A DNA stretch of 64,000 nucleotides from Streptomyces venezuelae (GCF_008642275.1 NZ_CP029189.1:6988001-7052000); one strand, 5' to 3'; numbered from the stretch's first letter, positions 51,123 through 60,185 are shown. Made by a program: numbers and translations. The notes: a model not told the origin generated them from the sequence alone.

Positions 51123-52439
51123 ATGATCCACACCATTAGCCGCGTACTGGCTTCCGAGCTACGCGCGCACCTCGACCAGACCGTCACCGTATCCGGCTGG
51201 GTGAACGCCCTGCGGCTGCAGCGCACGATGCAGTTCGTCATCCTGCGGGACCACTCCGGCATGGTCCAGGTGACCCACAAGCGCGACGGCGGCCCGCTCG
51301 AAGCCGTCCTGGAGTCCCTCACCCCCGAGTCCGCCGTCCGGATCACCGGCCGCGTCGTGGACGCGGCTCAGGTCAAGCTGGGCGGCCTGGAGCTCGTTCC
51401 TGAGTCGGTCGAGGTGCTGAACCGGGCGGAAACGCCGCTGCCGATCGACGAGCACACCGGCCCCGAGCACCGGCTCGACTGGCGGTTCCTCGACGTGCGC
51501 AAGCGGGCCACGGCGCAGATGGTGTTCGCCGTGCAGACGACCCTGGAGCAGGGGCTGCGCGAGTACGCCATGGCGAACGGCTGCACGGAGATGCACACGC
51601 CGAAGCTGATGGGGACCGCCTCGGAGTCCGGCGCGGAGGTGTTCAAGCTCGGGTACTTCGACCGGTCGGCCTACCTCGCGCAGTCTCCGCAGTTCTACAA
51701 GCAGATGGCCGTGGCGGCCGGCATCGACCGCGTCTTCGAGATCGGGCCCGTCTTCCGGGCCGAGCCGTCGTTCACCTCCCGGCACGCGACCGAGTTCACG
51801 GGCGTGGACGTCGAGCTGTCGTGGATCGACGACGTCGAGGACGTGATGGCGTTCGAGGAGCGGATGCTCGCCCACGCTATCGCGAAGGTCGCAGAGGTCC
51901 ACGGTGAGGCGATCCGGGAGGTCTTCGGCATCGAGGTCGTCGTGCCGGAGGCCCCGTTCCCCAGGGTCACGATGGCCGAGGCTCAGGAGATCCTGCGGGC
52001 CGGCGGCTGGGACCCCGAAGGCGTCAAGGAGGACCTGGACCCGGAAGGTGAGCGCGCGATCGCCGCACATATGAAGGAGCAGACCGGGCACGAGTTCGTG
52101 TTCCTCACGCACTACCCGGCCAGTATCCGGCCCTTTTACCACATGCGTCCGGCAGACCGGCCGGACCTCACGCTCAGCTTCGACCTGCTCTGGAAGGGCC
52201 TGGAGATCACCACGGGGGCCCAGCGCGAGCACCGCTCCGACGTGCTGCTCGGGCAGGCCGAGGAGAAGGGGATGGACACCGGGCCGATGCAGGACTACAT
52301 GAACATCTTCCGCTTCGGCTGCCCGCCGCACGGCGGACTCGGGGCCGGCCTGGGCCGGATCCTGATGGTCATGCTCGGCCTGGACTCGATCCGCGAGGCC
52401 GCGTTCCTGTTCCGGGGACCGAACCGCCTCACCCCCTGA
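51123..52439 (+). CDS. aspS: Archaeal-type aspartyl-tRNA synthetase, copy B
   Basis: 438 aa, class IIb, with OB-fold anticodon-binding domain, motif 2 (FRAEPSFTSRHATEFTGVDV) and motif 3 (GLGAGLGRILMVMLGL). It ends with the regular C-terminus FRGPNRLTP. It is almost identical to the gene at 21183, which differs in a few residues and in its last residues. It lacks the bacterial GAD insertion, so it is probably a second synthetase besides a normal bacterial aspS elsewhere in the genome. Expression is controlled by the preceding T-box and ended by a terminator 20 bases after the stop. Confidence 0.9.
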   Translation: MIHTISRVLASELRAHLDQTVTVSGWVNALRLQRTMQFVILRDHSGMVQVTHKRDGGPLEAVLESLTPESAVRITGRVVDAAQVKLGGLELVPESVEVLNRAETPLPIDEHTGPEHRLDWRFLDVRKRATAQMVFAVQTTLEQGLREYAMANGCTEMHTPKLMGTASESGAEVFKLGYFDRSAYLAQSPQFYKQMAVAAGIDRVFEIGPVFRAEPSFTSRHATEFTGVDVELSWIDDVEDVMAFEERMLAHAIAKVAEVHGEAIREVFGIEVVVPEAPFPRVTMAEAQEILRAGGWDPEGVKEDLDPEGERAIAAHMKEQTGHEFVFLTHYPASIRPFYHMRPADRPDLTLSFDLLWKGLEITTGAQREHRSDVLLGQAEEKGMDTGPMQDYMNIFRFGCPPHGGLGAGLGRILMVMLGLDSIREAAFLFRGPNRLTP

Positions 52440-52458
52440 GCCAGGGGTAGACGCGCCG

Positions 52459-52489
52459 CTGTCCCACCGCCTGTCTGGCGGTGGGACAG
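52459..52489 (+). terminator. Perfect hairpin terminator after aspS copy B
   Basis: CTGTCCCACCGCC (52459-52471) and GGCGGTGGGACAG (52477-52489) form a perfect 13-bp stem with a 5-base loop. Copy A lacks it. Confidence 0.75.
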
Positions 52490-52642
52490 CAGTGGTTTGC
52501 TCAGTACCGGTGCGCCCCGAGAGGGATTACAGCCCTGCAGGACCCTGGCCATATTCGTCACTGTGACGTGAAATGGCCCGAACCAGACTTTATTTCAACC
52601 TGGTTCCGCGATGCTGGAAGCCGATCGAGAGGGTCCGCAGCG

Positions 52643-52741
52643 ATGCAGTGGAAGATCCACGGTGAACGTCCGATCTACGAAAACAAGAGATCCGGACCCG
52701 GATGTGATCAAGCTCAGGCGGGTGCGCTCCTAGACGAGTAG
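52643..52741 (+). pseudogene. Truncated NUDIX hydrolase start
   Basis: From ATG 52643 the frame reads MQWKIHGERPIYENK, the characteristic beginning of streptomycete NUDIX hydrolases, then leaves the family sequence and stops at 52741. The truncation lies about 45 bases before the IS982-derived remnant, which suggests loss of the rest by insertion or deletion. Confidence 0.5.
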
Positions 52742-53070
52742 GTCCGAAGTACTGGTCAGTGTCGTAGGCGATCGGTGTTCCGTTGGCTCGGTTGTGCCAG
52801 ATTGCCGCCGTCAGGGCCAGGATGCGTTGCCCGACGCGGGCCAGGACGTCATCTGGCCTCGGAGACGGAGCCGAGGGCGGCCTGCACCACCGCGAGCGTC
52901 AACAGCTCGGCATCCGAGTCTCGGAGGACGCGCTGCCCGCCGCGTTTGCGTCAGTAAGTCATCGATCCTCACGTGCAGTGCTGTCGCGTGGGTCTCCAGG
53001 TGCGTCGTGACAAACGAACCAACGAGACCCTCGCTTCATGCGCGCAAAGACTTCGGACCTACCCGTCTAG
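52730..53070. mobile_element. IS982-family deletion derivative with terminal inverted repeats
   Basis: The ends are CTAGACGAGTAGGTCCGAAG (from 52730) and the inverted CTTCGGACCTACCCGTCTAG (ending 53070), matching over about 21 bases with one mismatch. Inside, the minus strand near 52780-52850 reads RVGQRILALTAAIWHNRANG, the C-terminus of IS982-type transposases. The 341-bp unit lacks most of the transposase and could only move in trans. Confidence 0.65.
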
Positions 53071-53206
53071 GCCGGTGGCCTTGTCCGGTGCTGTGTTCGG
53101 TCAGCCCTGTACACGTCGACGGACCGCCCCGAGGCCTGGCTGTTGAACTTGGCCCGAAGGAGCTCGAACAGGGACACTCCCTGATCGGGTCGTTCGAGGA
53201 GGATCC

Positions 53207-54463
53207 ATGCAGCACTTCGCCGTTCGCGAGAATCCGCGTGTGGGGAGCGTCCGGGGGTACGTGTCGAAGCACGGCGTTCGGAAAGCATCGTGCACGGTAC
53301 TCGCTGCCGCAGCCGTTCTGGCGCCGTCCGTCGCGCTGGCGGCTCCTGCCGCACCCGGCACGTACGCATACGTCGCCAACACGGGCCAGAACAAGGTCGA
53401 GGTGTTCGACACCGCCACCAACGCCCTCGTGACGAGCATCGACACCGGAGCGTTCAGCGGGCCCCTGCAGGTCGCCGCCACCCGAAACGGCAAGAAGGTC
53501 TACGTGACGGAGCGGGACTCGGGCGCCGTCTCGGCGATCGACGCCCTCACCAATACCGTGGTGGCCGAAATCCCCACGGGGAACGGCACTCCGGAGAGTG
53601 TGGCCATCTCGCCGGACGACCGTCGCGCCTATGTCACCGTGGAGGGGAACGGACTGGCCAACCGCGTGGTGGCGATCAACACCGCCACCGATGCCGTCGT
53701 GGGCACCCTCGAGACGGGGGAGGACACGCTCCCCAACGGGCTGGCGGTGTCCCCGGACGGGAAACGCCTCTACGTCGCCTACCGGGGCGCAGGTGTGGTG
53801 GCAGTGATCGACTCCGCCACCATGACGCTCATCACGACGGTGGACGTCGGACCGAGCGCACCGCGAAAGGTGGCCGTCTCGCCGAGCGGCGCACGTGTCT
53901 ACGTCACCGAGAACAACTCGGGCGAGGTGTCGGTCATCGACACCGCCACCAACACGGTCGTGGTGCCGATTCCGGTCAACCAGGGGCTGGACGGCGTGAA
54001 GGTCTCGCTGGACGGAAAGCGCGTCTACGTCGCCGACCGGAACAACGCCCGGGTGGCGGTCATCGATGCCGCCACGAACAGTGTCGTCACGTCGATCCCC
54101 ACCACCGGGGATCCCGCGGAGATGGCGGTTTCCCCCACCGGCGCCCGGCTGTACGTCAGCCACCCCAACGGCACGCAAGGGGTGTCGGTCATCGACCTCG
54201 CCACCAACTCCGTCTCGGCGACCTTCGACAGCCCCGAAGGCGCGCCCATCGGAATCGACCTGGGCTCGGTGCCGGGGACCTCGAAGGTGTCCTGCCCGGC
54301 CGGCAGCGTGCTGACGGGCGGCGGCTTCGGATCCATCGGTCCCGCACCGGATCAGCTCGTCAGCAGGCCGGTACCCGGCACCAACGACTGGGAGGTGAAC
54401 GGGCAGAACAGGACGCGGGACGACGTCACCCTCACCCCGTACGTCGTCTGTGCCGCGCCATGA
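53207..54463 (+). CDS. Secreted YVTN-type beta-propeller protein
   Basis: 418 aa. An N-terminal signal peptide ([20 protein letters not shown]) precedes about seven repeats of the pattern Y-V-T-x(n)-V-x-V-I-D-x-A-T-N-x-V (for example [20 protein letters not shown]), forming a YVTN/lactonase-like propeller (about 50-345). The last 65 residues, including [14 protein letters not shown], are a different small domain with two Cys that could form a disulfide. It is exported and likely surface-associated or extracellular. It precedes the collagen-like protein by 85 bases on the same strand; a joint role at the cell surface is possible. Confidence 0.83.
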   Translation: MQHFAVRENPRVGSVRGYVSKHGVRKASCTVLAAAAVLAPSVALAAPAAPGTYAYVANTGQNKVEVFDTATNALVTSIDTGAFSGPLQVAATRNGKKVYVTERDSGAVSAIDALTNTVVAEIPTGNGTPESVAISPDDRRAYVTVEGNGLANRVVAINTATDAVVGTLETGEDTLPNGLAVSPDGKRLYVAYRGAGVVAVIDSATMTLITTVDVGPSAPRKVAVSPSGARVYVTENNSGEVSVIDTATNTVVVPIPVNQGLDGVKVSLDGKRVYVADRNNARVAVIDAATNSVVTSIPTTGDPAEMAVSPTGARLYVSHPNGTQGVSVIDLATNSVSATFDSPEGAPIGIDLGSVPGTSKVSCPAGSVLTGGGFGSIGPAPDQLVSRPVPGTNDWEVNGQNRTRDDVTLTPYVVCAAP

Positions 54464-54548
54464 CGGCCTCGCGACGGCCCGAAGGCAGCCGCCGACCGCC
54501 CTCGGGCGCCGGGTCCACCTCCAGCGGACAATGATCAGGAGTAAGTGC

Positions 54549-55034
54549 ATGCCGTCTGAAAGCACAGCAGCAACGCGGCGGAGCGGTCCGCCGCGCCGGA
54601 CCGGATGGGTCGCCGGAGCGGTTGTCTCGCTCGCCCTCACGGGTGCCGGTTTCGCGGCACCCGCAGCCGCCGCCATCCCGCAGGATCCGTCGGACGCGCA
54701 GTACCTGACGGTGAATCCGCCTCCGCAGCACGACGAATGCGCCGAGGGGCGGCCATGGGCCGAGTCGTGCGACCCCCACCCCGGCGAGCCTCCGTTTCCT
54801 CCCGGACCTCCCGGACCTCCCGGACCTCCTGGACCTCCCGGACCGGCTGGAGCACCCGGTCCTCCGGGAGCCCAGGGCGCTCCTGGGGTCCCCGGCCCGG
54901 CCGGCACCCCGGGATCAGCCGGTCCCGCCGGACCCCAGGGAGTAGCCGGACCTGCGGGCCCTCCCGGTCCCCCCGGAAGCGTTTTCACCCTCGTGGTCAC
55001 GGGCCAGCCCGTCTTGATCCCCGCGGCCCCGTAG
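54549..55034 (+). CDS. Secreted collagen-like (Gly-X-Y repeat) protein
   Basis: 161 aa. Signal region [20 protein letters not shown] is followed by a short linker and then about 60-90 residues of nearly uninterrupted G-P-P/G-x-x triplets ([19 protein letters not shown] and onward to [10 protein letters not shown]), ending in a hydrophobic tail. ATG 54549 has AGGAG seven bases upstream; an ATG at 54531 and a longer frame exist. Bacterial collagen-like proteins form triple helices and are often surface adhesins. The triplet-rich DNA is slippage-prone. Confidence 0.78.
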   Translation: MPSESTAATRRSGPPRRTGWVAGAVVSLALTGAGFAAPAAAAIPQDPSDAQYLTVNPPPQHDECAEGRPWAESCDPHPGEPPFPPGPPGPPGPPGPPGPAGAPGPPGAQGAPGVPGPAGTPGSAGPAGPQGVAGPAGPPGPPGSVFTLVVTGQPVLIPAAP

Positions 55035-55063
55035 CGGCACCTGGCCCCGCGCGGGCTGCCGCA

Positions 55064-55102
55064 CCGCACGGCCGGCACGACCACGTGCTGCCGGCCGTGC
55101 GG
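55064..55102 (+). terminator. Perfect 14-bp hairpin after the collagen-like gene
   Basis: CCGCACGGCCGGCA (55064-55077) pairs with TGCCGGCCGTGCGG (55089-55102) around an 11-base loop, 30 bases after the stop. Confidence 0.7.
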
Positions 55103-55220
55103 CGCACTGGCGGCACGAAACCACGGGCGGGAGCGGCTTTGACGACCACCAGCCGGCGTACTTCGAGGCGGCACGCCAACCGGGGCCGCATCATGGACCG
55201 CGGCCTGTGTTCCCTGCCTG

Positions 55221-55458
55221 TCAGGGATCCGTGACCAGCCCGGCCCAGCTGGCTGCCGCGCGGTCCAACTCCGCGTACGTGCCACCCCGGTAGCCGTGCT
55301 CGGGCAGGAGGAGCGCCTCCAGCCCGGTGGTGCGCCTCGTCGAGCATCCGGTACGTCGTGCCGACGGAGGGAGCCGCGCGCAGGAAGACCTTGAATCTCT
55401 CGGTTCGCAGGACCGGCTCGGTCACCGCTGCCGGCCCCGACCCGTCCACGGTCGTCAC
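55221..55458 (-). pseudogene. kdpD N-terminal fossil joined to an unrelated 3' fragment
   Basis: From GTG 55458 the minus strand reads [20 protein letters not shown] then [10 protein letters not shown], the start of KdpD with a decayed Walker A (AAPSVGTT against AAPGVGKT in the intact kdpD at 56053). In a shifted frame it continues as [20 protein letters not shown] and ends [10 protein letters not shown] at TGA 55221, the tail of some other protein. It directly follows a kdpF-like ORF. Confidence 0.6.
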
Positions 55459-55460
55459 GT

Positions 55461-55550
55461 TCAGAACCTCTCGGGGAAGAGGTACGCCAGGACCAGGTAC
55501 CCGATCAAGCTGACCGCAATGATGATGCCGACGATGTTCTCCGTGCTCAC
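55461..55550 (-). CDS. kdpF: KdpF-like small membrane protein (second copy)
   Basis: 29 aa from GTG 55550. The sequence begins [20 protein letters not shown] and ends FPERF, the single-span KdpF subunit that stabilises the KdpFABC complex. It is intact but stands apart from kdpABC, followed only by a broken kdpD start (3 bases after the stop). It is probably a leftover of a duplicated or rearranged kdp locus. Whether it is expressed is unknown. Confidence 0.6.
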   Translation of the reverse strand: MSTENIVGIIIAVSLIGYLVLAYLFPERF

Positions 55551-56052
55551 CCGCACCCGACTCCTCCGCGCGTCCTCGACCTGACCAGCGAACAGCAGCT
55601 GAGCCGCCCTGGGAACGCCCCTGATGCGCTCCTGACGGTTCCGGGGCGGGACTTTGACGGTGCATCGATGATGCGGAGGCACGTGCCCGGTGGGCTCCTT
55701 GACGACCTTCTGATTCGCCTCCATCAGGGCCGTGTCAAAGATCGGCTTCCATGCGGAAGGAACCCGTCAAAGGGTGCTGTCAGAGCCATCGGCCGGGCGC
55801 AGACTGGTGTGGCGACGGAGCCGGACGACGGACCGGCGGCATGCGGCCATCGGGCGGTGACCTGAACACCCCCGAAGACGCGCATGGTCCCACCGTGGGG
55901 GTACGGACCTGTGCGACCGCGTGTCGGTCACCCGTCGCACCACACATGGGCCGTCCGGCTCTCCGGTGGGGACACCGGGGCCGGACGGCTCGCGTGCTTC
56001 GGCCGCCATCCCGTACATGGCGGACCGAGTGGTGGTGCCGGTCACTTCGACT
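55551..56052. other. No gene; between the kdp fossil and kdpD
   Basis: About 500 bases without a supported gene. GCCGTCCGGC (55950-55959) and GCCGGACGGC (55980-55989) can pair across a 20-base loop and could end the kdpE-kdpD transcript. Confidence 0.45.
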
Positions 56053-58596
56053 TCATGTGACGGCAGACGTCGGGAGCTCCGGCGACACCGGGGGGCCGTC
56101 GCCCGCTGTGGGGAGGGTGATGACCATCGTGAGACCGCCGCCCGGGGTGTCCTCGGCGGTGAGGGTTCCCCCGATGGCCTCGGTGAAGCCGCGGGCGACC
56201 GCGAGGCCGAGGCCGACGCCGGCTCCGCGCGGGGCGTCGCCGTGGCGCTGGAAGGGTTCGAAGATACGGTCCTTCGCCTCGTCGGGGACGCCGGGTCCGC
56301 GGTCGACGACCCTGAGCTCGACGCGGCTTCCCAGGGCGCTCGCGGAGACGATGACGGGCTGTCCGCCGGGGCTGTACTTGACGGCGTTCTCGACGATGTT
56401 GGCGACCGCCCGTTCCAGCAGGCCCCGGTCCACGGCGATCATCGGGAGCGTTTCGGGGATGTCGAGTTCGACGCTGTCCTCGGGTACGCCGCCCAGCGCC
56501 ATCGGCACCACCTCGTCGAGGCCGGTTTCCCGGATGAGGGGGACGACGGTGCCGGTGTTGAGGCGTGACATGTCGAGCAGGTTGCCGATCAGGGCGCCGA
56601 GGCGGTCGGCACCGTCCTCGATGCCTTCGAGCAGTTCGGCCTTGTCCTCCTCGGACCACTCGACGTCGTCGGAGCGCAGGGAGGATACGGAGGCCTTGAT
56701 ACCGGCCAGCGGGGTGCGCAGGTCGTGGCTGACGGCGGCGAGCAGGGCGGTGCGGATGCGGTTGGCCTCGGCGAGCTCGCGCGACTTCTCCGCCTCGTCG
56801 ACGAGGCGTTGGCGGTCGAGCACGACGGCCGCCTGGGCGGCGAAGGCGCCGAGGACGCGGCGGTCCTCGGCGGGCAGGACCCGGCCGGTGAGGGCGAGCG
56901 CCATGGTGTCGCCGATGGGCAGGTCCACGTCCGCGTCCTCGGGGCGGGCGACCGTGCCGGTGCCGACCGAGGCGGCCGTGGTCCAGGGGTCGACCTCGCT
57001 GGTGCGTTCCAGGAGGACCACCGACTGCATGGCGAAGGTCTCGCGGAGTCGCTCCAGCAGGGCGTCCAGGGAGTCTTCGCCGCGCAGGACGCTGCCCGCG
57101 AGGAAGGAGAGGATCTCGGATTCGGCGCGCAGGCGGGCGGCCTGGTGGGTGCGGCGGGCGGCGAGGTCGACCACGGAGGCGACGGAGACGGCCACGCCGA
57201 CGAAGATCGCGATGGCGACGATGTTCTTGGGGTCGGAGATCGTGAACTCGTGCAGCGGCGGGGTGAAGTAGTAGTTCAGGAGGAGGGACCCGAACGCCGC
57301 CGAGGCCAGGGCGGGGAGCAGTCCGCCGAGCAGAGCCGCCGCCACCGTGCAGGTGAGGAAGAGCAGCATGTCGTTGGCGAGGCCGAGGTCGGGCACGAGC
57401 TGGTTCAGCAGCACGGTGAGCAGGGCGGGGCCGGCGATGCCGGTGATCCAGCCCCAGATGACGCGGGGGCGGCCGAGCCGGGCGCCGCGGGTGACGGGCA
57501 GGCGGCGGCCCTTGGCGGCCTCGTCGTGGGTGACGATGTGGACGTCGAGGTCGGGGCCCGACTCGCGGGCGACGGTCGCGCTGACGCCCGGGCTGAAGGC
57601 GTACTGCCAGGATCGTCTCCGGCTGACGCCGAGGACGATCTGGGTGGCGTTGCAGCCGCGGGCGAACTCCAGCAGCGCGTCCGGGATGTCGTCGCCTATG
57701 ACGTGGTGGAAGGTGCCGCCGAGGTCCTCGACCAGGGTCCGCTGGACGGCGAGTTCCTTGGGCGACGCGGAGGTGAGGCCGTCGCTGGCGGCGATGTAGA
57801 CGGCGAGCACCTCGCCTCCGGCTCCCTTCTCGGCGAGGCGGGCGGCACGGCGGATCAGGGTGCGGCCCTCGGGCCCGCCGGTGAGGCCGACGACGATGCG
57901 CTCCCGGGCCTGCCAGGTGGAACGGATGTTGTGCTCGCCGCGGTACTCCTGGAGGTACTCGTCGACCCGGTCGGCCACCCAGAGCAGCGCGAGCTCCCGC
58001 AGCGCGGTCAGGTTCCCGGGCCGGAAGTAGTTCGAGAGGGCCGCGTCGACCTTGTCCGGCTTGTAGACGTTGCCGTGGGCCATGCGGCGGCGCAGGGCCT
58101 GCGGGGACATGTCGACGAGCTCGATCTGGTCGGCCCGGCGTGCGACCTCGTCGGGGACGGTCTCGCGCTGGCGGACCCCGGTGATCGTCTCGACCACGTC
58201 ACCGAGGGATTCGAGGTGCTGGATGTTGACGGTGGAGATGACGTCGATGCCGGCCTGGAGGAGTTCCTCGACGTCCTGCCAGCGCTTGGCGTTGCGCGAG
58301 CCGGGCACGTTGGTGTGGGCCAGCTCGTCCACCAGCGCGACAGCCGGGCGGCGCGCGAGGATCGCGTCCACGTCCATCTCGGTGAAGGCCGAGCCCCGGT
58401 ACTCGATCTCGCGCCGCTCGACGAGTTCGAGGCCGTGCAGCATCACCTCGGTCCGCGGCCTGCTGTGGTGCTCGACGAAGCCGACGACGCAGTCGGTGCC
58501 CCGCTCGACCCGGCGGTGCGCCTCGGACAGCATGGCGTACGTCTTGCCGACGCCCGGTGCCGCGCCGAGGTAGATGCGGAGCTTGCCGCGTCCCAT
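56053..58596 (-). CDS. kdpD: Osmosensitive potassium sensor histidine kinase KdpD
   Basis: 847 aa membrane sensor kinase. The N-terminal KdpD domain has Walker A GAAPGVGKTYAMLSEAHR (11-28) and PAVALVDELAHTNVPG. A Usp domain follows around 230-365 (RIVVGLTGGPEGRTLIRRAA). Four transmembrane segments lie at about 385-500 (LLTVLLNQLVPDLG, MLLFLTCTVAAALLGG, SAAFGSLLLNYYF, IVAIAIFVGVAVSV). A GAF-like domain precedes HisKA (AAVSHDLRTPLAGIKASVSS, phospho-His) and HATPase_c (NIVENAVKYSPGG, DRGPGVPDEAK, GVGLGLAVARGF). It phosphorylates KdpE when potassium is low. It follows kdpE on the same strand, the reverse of the common D-E order. Confidence 0.95.
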   Translation of the reverse strand: MGRGKLRIYLGAAPGVGKTYAMLSEAHRRVERGTDCVVGFVEHHSRPRTEVMLHGLELVERREIEYRGSAFTEMDVDAILARRPAVALVDELAHTNVPGSRNAKRWQDVEELLQAGIDVISTVNIQHLESLGDVVETITGVRQRETVPDEVARRADQIELVDMSPQALRRRMAHGNVYKPDKVDAALSNYFRPGNLTALRELALLWVADRVDEYLQEYRGEHNIRSTWQARERIVVGLTGGPEGRTLIRRAARLAEKGAGGEVLAVYIAASDGLTSASPKELAVQRTLVEDLGGTFHHVIGDDIPDALLEFARGCNATQIVLGVSRRRSWQYAFSPGVSATVARESGPDLDVHIVTHDEAAKGRRLPVTRGARLGRPRVIWGWITGIAGPALLTVLLNQLVPDLGLANDMLLFLTCTVAAALLGGLLPALASAAFGSLLLNYYFTPPLHEFTISDPKNIVAIAIFVGVAVSVASVVDLAARRTHQAARLRAESEILSFLAGSVLRGEDSLDALLERLRETFAMQSVVLLERTSEVDPWTTAASVGTGTVARPEDADVDLPIGDTMALALTGRVLPAEDRRVLGAFAAQAAVVLDRQRLVDEAEKSRELAEANRIRTALLAAVSHDLRTPLAGIKASVSSLRSDDVEWSEEDKAELLEGIEDGADRLGALIGNLLDMSRLNTGTVVPLIRETGLDEVVPMALGGVPEDSVELDIPETLPMIAVDRGLLERAVANIVENAVKYSPGGQPVIVSASALGSRVELRVVDRGPGVPDEAKDRIFEPFQRHGDAPRGAGVGLGLAVARGFTEAIGGTLTAEDTPGGGLTMVITLPTAGDGPPVSPELPTSAVT

Positions 58597-58650
58597 GTTC
58601 AGACTCTTCTTCTTGGTCGACGATCGGACGATCGGACGGTCGGGTGGGGA

Positions 58651-59340
58651 TCAGGGTTCGAAGCGGTACCCCATACCCGGTTCGGTGATCAGGTACCGCG
58701 GGTGCGACGGGTCCGGTTCCAGCTTGCGCCGGAGCTGGGCCATGTAGACGCGCAGGTAGTTGGCGTTCTCCCCGTAGGTCGGGCCCCAGACCTCCAGCAG
58801 CAGTCGGCTCTGGGTGATCAGGCGGCCCGGGTGGGTGATGAGGATTTCCAGCAGGTGCCACTCGGTGGGAGTGAGCCGTACCGTGCGTTCGCCGCGGTAC
58901 ACCTTCTTCGCGACCAGGTCGACGGTGAACTCGTCGGTCGTGACCACGGCAACCTCGTCGGCCCGCGAGGAGCCGGCCGGCTCCCGTCTGCGGGCGGCCG
59001 CCCGCAGACGCGCCAGGAGCTCGTCCATGCTGAAGGGCTTCGTCACGTAGTCGTCCGCGCCCGCGTCCAGCGCGCGGATCTTGTCCTCCGAGGTGTGGCG
59101 GGCGGACAGCACCAGGATGGGCACCCGACTCCAGCCGCGCACGCTCCTGATCACGTCGACGCCGTCCATGTCGGGCAGCCCGAGGTCCAGGACGATGACG
59201 TCCGGCTTGCGCGCGGCCGCGAGCCGCAGGGCCGAGCCTCCGTCCGGAGCCTCTTCGACCTCGAACTTGCGCGCCTGGAGGTTGATCCTCAGTGCGCGGA
59301 CGAGCTGGGGATCGTCCTCCACCACCAGCACCCGGGTCAT
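58651..59340 (-). CDS. kdpE: KDP operon response regulator KdpE
   Basis: 229 aa OmpR/PhoB-type response regulator. The receiver domain has VVEDDPQLVRALRINL, the phosphoacceptor Asp in DVIVLDLGLPDMDG (about D52) and the Lys in DDYVTKPFSMDELLAR. The winged-helix output domain has TPTEWHLLEILITHPGRLIT and NYLRVYMAQLRRKLEPDPSH. It would activate kdpFABC transcription after phosphorylation by KdpD. It is 122 bases downstream of kdpC and 54 bases upstream of kdpD on the same strand. Confidence 0.95.
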   Translation of the reverse strand: MTRVLVVEDDPQLVRALRINLQARKFEVEEAPDGGSALRLAAARKPDVIVLDLGLPDMDGVDVIRSVRGWSRVPILVLSARHTSEDKIRALDAGADDYVTKPFSMDELLARLRAAARRREPAGSSRADEVAVVTTDEFTVDLVAKKVYRGERTVRLTPTEWHLLEILITHPGRLITQSRLLLEVWGPTYGENANYLRVYMAQLRRKLEPDPSHPRYLITEPGMGYRFEP

Positions 59341-59371
59341 TGGTGTGCAGCCTTTCCTTCGTTGGGAACAG

Positions 59372-59398
59372 CAGGACGGTCAGGACGGTCAGGACGGT
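59372..59398. repeat. Three tandem copies of CAGGACGGT
   Basis: The nonamer CAGGACGGT occurs three times without gaps in the 122-base space between kdpC and kdpE. Its 9-base period makes it prone to length change. It could be a binding site or simply slippage. Confidence 0.6.
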
Positions 59399-59462
59399 AA
59401 GGAGCCGGCAGGGCGCGAGTGGTCCGCGTCCTGCCGGCTCCCGGTCCGTGCGAGGGGCGACA

Positions 59463-60179
59463 TCAGCTCTTGGTCAGTGCCTTGAGGGCGGTGTTGAGTT
59501 CGAGCACGTTGACGCGGGGTTCGCCCATGAAGCCGAGGGTCCGGCCGGTGGTGTGGTCGGCGACGAGCTTCTCGACCTGCTTGACGTCGAGCTCGTTCCG
59601 TTCGGCGACCCGGTGGATCTGGAGCTTGGCGTACTCCGGCGAGATGTTCGGGTCGAGGCCGGAGCCGGACGAGGTGACGGCGTCGGCCGGGACGTCCTGC
59701 GGCTCGACCGTGTGGCCGGGCGTGGAGTTGTCGGTGATGACGGCTTCCTTCGCGGCGATGACCTGGGCGCAGAGGGTGCCTTCCGCGGCCTCCTTGGTGC
59801 ACTGGCCGTGCACGGCGCCGTTGTCGGCGGAGCGGTTGGTGGCACCGGAGAGGATGAGGGAGTACCGGGTGTTGACGCTGTTGGTGCCCAGGCCGTTGGA
59901 CGGGCGGGGCTGGAACCACTTCAGGTCCGGCTTCGCCGCCTCTTCGGGGTCGTTCGGATCCTTCTTCGGCAGGTTGTACGTCTGTCCGATGAGGGAGGAG
60001 CCGACGACCCGGCCGCTCTTGTCCTTGATCTCGGAACCGTTGGCCTTGTCGTTGAACAGGGCCTGGGCGATGCCCGTGACGGCCAGCGGGTAGAGGACCC
60101 CGCAGATCACCGTCAGGACGAGCAGGGCCCGCAGGCCCGCGCCGATCAGACGCGCCGTGTTGCCTACAGAGTTGTTCAT
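59463..60179 (-). CDS. kdpC: Potassium-transporting ATPase subunit KdpC
   Basis: 238 aa. One N-terminal transmembrane segment (LRALLVLTVICGVLYPLAVT), then GSSLIGQTYNLPKKDP, the conserved S-L-I-G-Q motif, YSLILSGATNRSADNG, DAVTSSGSGLDPNISPEYAK and LDVKQVEKLVADHTTGRTLG with the C-terminal VNVLELN. It is the stabilising periplasmic-side subunit of the KdpFABC P-type pump. It starts six bases after kdpB, so they are one transcript. It is slightly longer than the E. coli protein because of an insert around 75-125. Confidence 0.95.
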   Translation of the reverse strand: MNNSVGNTARLIGAGLRALLVLTVICGVLYPLAVTGIAQALFNDKANGSEIKDKSGRVVGSSLIGQTYNLPKKDPNDPEEAAKPDLKWFQPRPSNGLGTNSVNTRYSLILSGATNRSADNGAVHGQCTKEAAEGTLCAQVIAAKEAVITDNSTPGHTVEPQDVPADAVTSSGSGLDPNISPEYAKLQIHRVAERNELDVKQVEKLVADHTTGRTLGFMGEPRVNVLELNTALKALTKS

Positions 60180-60185
60180 CGCAGA

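Larger units (their letters stand above)
50802..52430 (+). repeat. 1.6-kb direct repeat, copy B (T-box plus aspS)
   Basis: Counterpart of 20862-22487. Copy B carries the intact end of aspS followed by a perfect terminator, so it is the likelier parental copy. The two copies lie in the same orientation about 29.9 kb apart and bracket the pirin-borne island's cargo. Confidence 0.92.

Noticed and set aside
54605-55234. Arg/Ser-rich frame overlapping the collagen-like gene
   Set aside because: Frame-shifted reading of Gly-Pro repeat DNA; no signal peptide or ribosome site.
56725-59400. An 891-codon open frame on the plus strand opposite kdpD-kdpE
   Set aside because: Antisense shadow caused by high GC3; the minus-strand frames encode full KdpD and KdpE with all motifs.
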